A stretch of 64,000 nt of DNA from Clavelina lepadiformis (taxonomy: Eukaryota; Chordata; Ascidiacea; Aplousobranchia; Clavelinidae), in contig NC_135247.1 in NCBI RefSeq assembly GCF_947623445.1, positions 5,520,501 to 5,584,500 on the forward strand. Direction: 5' to 3'. Below the pieces are notes generated by a model that had not been told where the DNA came from, did not search any database, and was given only the letters and a program-made list of their open reading frames with translations. A program made the position numbers and the translations under genes. Below, piece after piece: positions 61,101 through 64,000 of this stretch (position 1 is its first letter; each line of letters starts with the position of its first letter).

Positions 61101-64000
61101 AAACAAACGTATTTCGTAAGGTTTATGTTTATGATCCAGAAGCACTTGCAAAAACAAGGATATATGTGTGATGAGCCAAACAAACCGAACAAGCCCAATC
61201 GCTAATTTTATTTCACTTCTTTAGCTACGCTATTGTTATTGTTACACTTCGTTATTGTTGGGCATAGAAAATCACGTTTACATTAAGTTAGAAGAAGGTT
61301 TGAAAAATGACGTCATGCGAATTGATTTTAAAACTTCTTCTCATCAAAGCAAGCTTTGTTTGGGATTTAATAAGTTTTCTAATGTTTACGAAGTTATAAG
61401 GTCGTTTAGTGTTTCAAAGCGATAAAAAAAAACAGTTCAGTCGCGGCTGGTAGCATCAGTGTTTACATCGTGGAGTCCGATTTCAAAGACATACACCCAG
61501 TGTATAGAATATCTTTAATATTTATTTCTGATGAATTTTCTTTTAGTTGTCGAAAGCTGGTAACATTATACCGAGGTTAACGCAAGCTAAGATGAGTCTT
61601 GCCGCACGTAGGTTGTATCACCTTTGCGGGAAGCGTTTGCTATGTTTTCAGTTCATCTGCGTTGGGACGAGCATGTAGTGAATCTCATTCTCCCGAGAAA
61701 CTGTTCGCAACACGTTTTACTCAAACACGTGCAACTTCTATCCTTTACTAACTTATTCACACTCTTTGCTTTGTGGTAAAGATTAAGGAGGAGTAGGGTT
61801 AGGGTTAAGATTTAAGTTACAGCTGAGAGTGCACTTATAGGTTACTCTGGGGTTTTTGCGTCTGTAGCATTACTGAAAGTCAGTCGCAAAAGCTTTCGTC
61901 TGACAGTGACTGAGTCTACCGCACTCGGTATTAGGAGAGCCTTTAAAAATGTGGTGTTTCACCCATGTACATGACCTGTATCAATGAGTCTGATCGGGAC
62001 AACCTTAAAAATATCTAGAAAATTCCAATGTATTGACCAGGTAGGCATTTGAGTGTTATTTGTCGGGATAGGATGGTGTTACATTCAATCCACGCAGATT
62101 GACATTCGGTCATTTTTGTAGTTCTTTGTCTGGGAATTTGAATAGGTTGGGGGCTTAGACTTAATGTCAAGTGACGCTTCTCATGTGAATCTTGTTAAGA
62201 ATAAGTCGTACCCACAAGATTACTGTTAGGTTTCGGTGAATTATTCACGAATGCTGTAGACAATTTCCACAAAAATAGACTCCAATATATCTTACCGAAT
62301 TCCAAGCTTAAGTGCAGAGATAGTGGTTAGAAGTCAGGTCTTACCGTTTGTTTATGTACACCAGCGCTAAATATTTTACTTCAATCAAAAATCAATGGTG
62401 TGAAGTTTATCGTCAAACAAATAGGATTTCTCAAACTTTACAAAGATGTAACATAAACGTGATAAATTAATGTATTCCTCCGTTAAAAAATGTAGAAATT
62501 GTTGTGATAACTTTACTTGAGGACTTTCATATTCGTGTTTATTTATTTTTCTTAAAATTTGTCTAAAATCAGCTCGAACGTACGCCTGGAGTTAATTCAG
62601 ACGTAGGCTACATGCTCTCAGTTTGCAGCATGGCTGGTCTTTGCATGAGGTTAGGTTGCATGCACGGAAAAACAAAGCACGGAAAAAGACAAGGTTGTTA
62701 AATAAATTGACATCGCTCTTTGAAAGCAAAGCAGGAATCGTTAAATCTGTCGATAAGCTGGCAACGGAATGGCATCTGTTATCACGGTTGCGCACAATAT
62801 CAACTGTGAATTGTAAAAACTCAGAAACTTAAAAGACTGCAGGTTAACAAGGTTTTACTGATACGAATCAAACCGCCGATATACGTCATAGCAGCGTGGT
62901 CAACAACTTTTCGATGCAGTTGACTTACGGAACCAAATGCTAACTATCGCTCATTGGTTTACTTTACTTGTTAAACAGCTCATTTTGCATAAGACTAGCG
63001 CTACTACTCGATACATCATTAATAGGAGGTTTAACGCTAGTATGTCAGCATAAGCAGTGCTAATGGTTCGGAAAGGCAACACTTTTAACCATAATTAAGC
63101 TTTCTTCATGGGATTTCATTGCCCAGGTGGTCCCCGATTGTTTATCTTAGAAGTAACTGTGGTGGATTATATTGCAGTTTTTTTACTTGTGGCTGTTGCG
63201 TTTGTGAGCGCGGTTTTTCGCAAAGTCAATTGCAACCATTGTACTAGGCAAAGGTAAACCTTTGAAATTTTCGGAGCAAATTTCACTGGGTTAAATCAAC
63301 ATTACACCAGCAGATTTGCGGACTAACATTTTACAGTCTCCGGTTACAGCTATTTTAAGAAGGAATTCCAAAAAAAATCCCTACTTTGTAGAAAAATGTG
63401 TTTACTAAATTTTATAAAACAATATCCCGAATCAAAGACTTACAGTCTTACACTGACATCTAAACAAAAACTTTTTATAACTTTTAGGCTTTTAAGGGGA
63501 CTTTCCCGTTGTCATAGGTACCTTTGAAATATTTCTGCAGGTTCTAGAGTAGCCATAACTGGTTGCTTCTGTACACACAAGAGTACTTCAATAATGTGTG
63601 CACGTTGTAATCAATCCATAACCTAGACGTGTTTTTGGCACAGAACACTTGGTCCTATTATGTTCTACTTAGTTAAATGAGAACAGTAAGATCATGTCTA
63701 TTGTTTATTTACAGTAGAGCAACGAAAGAGAAACAGTAAAAATTTAAAACGTATCAGTTTTGCTATGGTTTTAACCGCGGCTTACTTAATTAATACGAAT
63801 TAGATACGTCAAAACAACAGCGCTGCTAGATAAGGAAAGTGTTGCAAAGATTGACTGAGTCTGTAGATAACATATTTCTTTGCGAAATACCTAGTCAAAC
63901 GTTGAACCAAAAAGAGGTCTGAAAAGCGTTTTTGTTCCGACGTGCGCCTCGCGTAGCACACGTTTTAACCACGAGAAAACTCACTGCTCAACCGGGCAGA
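55191..64000. other. Region downstream of the Ig-domain exons
   Basis: No further exon with recognisable domain motifs was found on either strand. The open frames at 57540-57722, 58260-58496, 60259-60610 and 62592-62832 are short and without motifs. If the Ig-domain gene is long, this region would be its introns. A small tandem repeat is at 55949-55991. Confidence 0.35.
55949..55991 (+). repeat. Two-copy tandem repeat
   Basis: TAGTGTTAATGCTACT occurs at 55949-55964 and again at 55976-55991, a 27-bp period. It is a small local duplication with no assigned role. Confidence 0.6.

Noticed and set aside
61792..61808. TAGGGTTAGGGTTA, telomere-like
   Set aside because: Only two repeats; too short to indicate a telomeric tract.
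1..64000. CRISPR arrays, operons, bacterial-type promoters or rRNA genes
   Set aside because: The window is eukaryotic with spliced genes; no regularly spaced repeats or rRNA-like sequence was seen.

Overview
The window looks like nuclear DNA from an invertebrate chordate, most likely an ascidian tunicate. The evidence is AT-rich sequence, compact multi-exon genes with GT-AG introns, and a gene set that includes an Ikaros-family zinc-finger gene, RDH10, a CCDC42/CFAP73-type ciliary coiled-coil gene and a U11/U12 minor-spliceosome gene. The clade is inferred from gene content; no species can be named. I built exon structures by hand from splice sites, reading-frame phase and family motifs. The five multi-exon models that I could follow from start codon to stop codon all have total coding lengths divisible by three.

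Layout. 0.4-2.0 kb (+): intronless RNPC3. 2.9-4.4 kb (+): two-exon CCDC42/CFAP73 family gene. 6.1-11.2 kb (-): 11-coding-exon Ikaros-family gene with all six zinc fingers. 11.2-28.4 kb: about 17 kb without a convincing gene, lying between the divergent Ikaros and ZC3H15 genes; it holds a small hAT element and an inverted-repeat candidate. 28.4-33.3 kb (+): 11-exon ZC3H15. 34.0-38.7 kb: a cluster of transposons, made of a CACTG-ended element containing a nested hAT-like element, then a decayed piggyBac, then a short TTAA-flanked element abutting it. 39.1-43.5 kb (+): 10-exon gene for a predicted ER-lumen JmjC/cupin enzyme with an EF-hand and a C-terminal RDEL. 44.1-48.4 kb (-): 6-exon RDH10, tail-to-tail with the JmjC gene. 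49.8-51.8 kb: a second CACTG-ended element of the same family. 52.66-52.84 kb: a hairpin element with perfect 34-bp arms. 53.9-54.9 kb (+): 5' exons of an Ig-domain gene. 54.9-64.0 kb: no recognisable gene.

The genes do not form one pathway. RNPC3 serves minor-intron splicing, the CCDC42/CFAP73 protein motile cilia, the Ikaros protein transcription, ZC3H15 translation-factor GTPase control, RDH10 retinoic-acid synthesis, and the JmjC protein probably hydroxylation in the secretory pathway. The most unusual content is the JmjC-EF-hand-RDEL gene and the transposon cluster at 34-39 kb, which includes a CACTG-ended family whose transposase class I cannot name with certainty.
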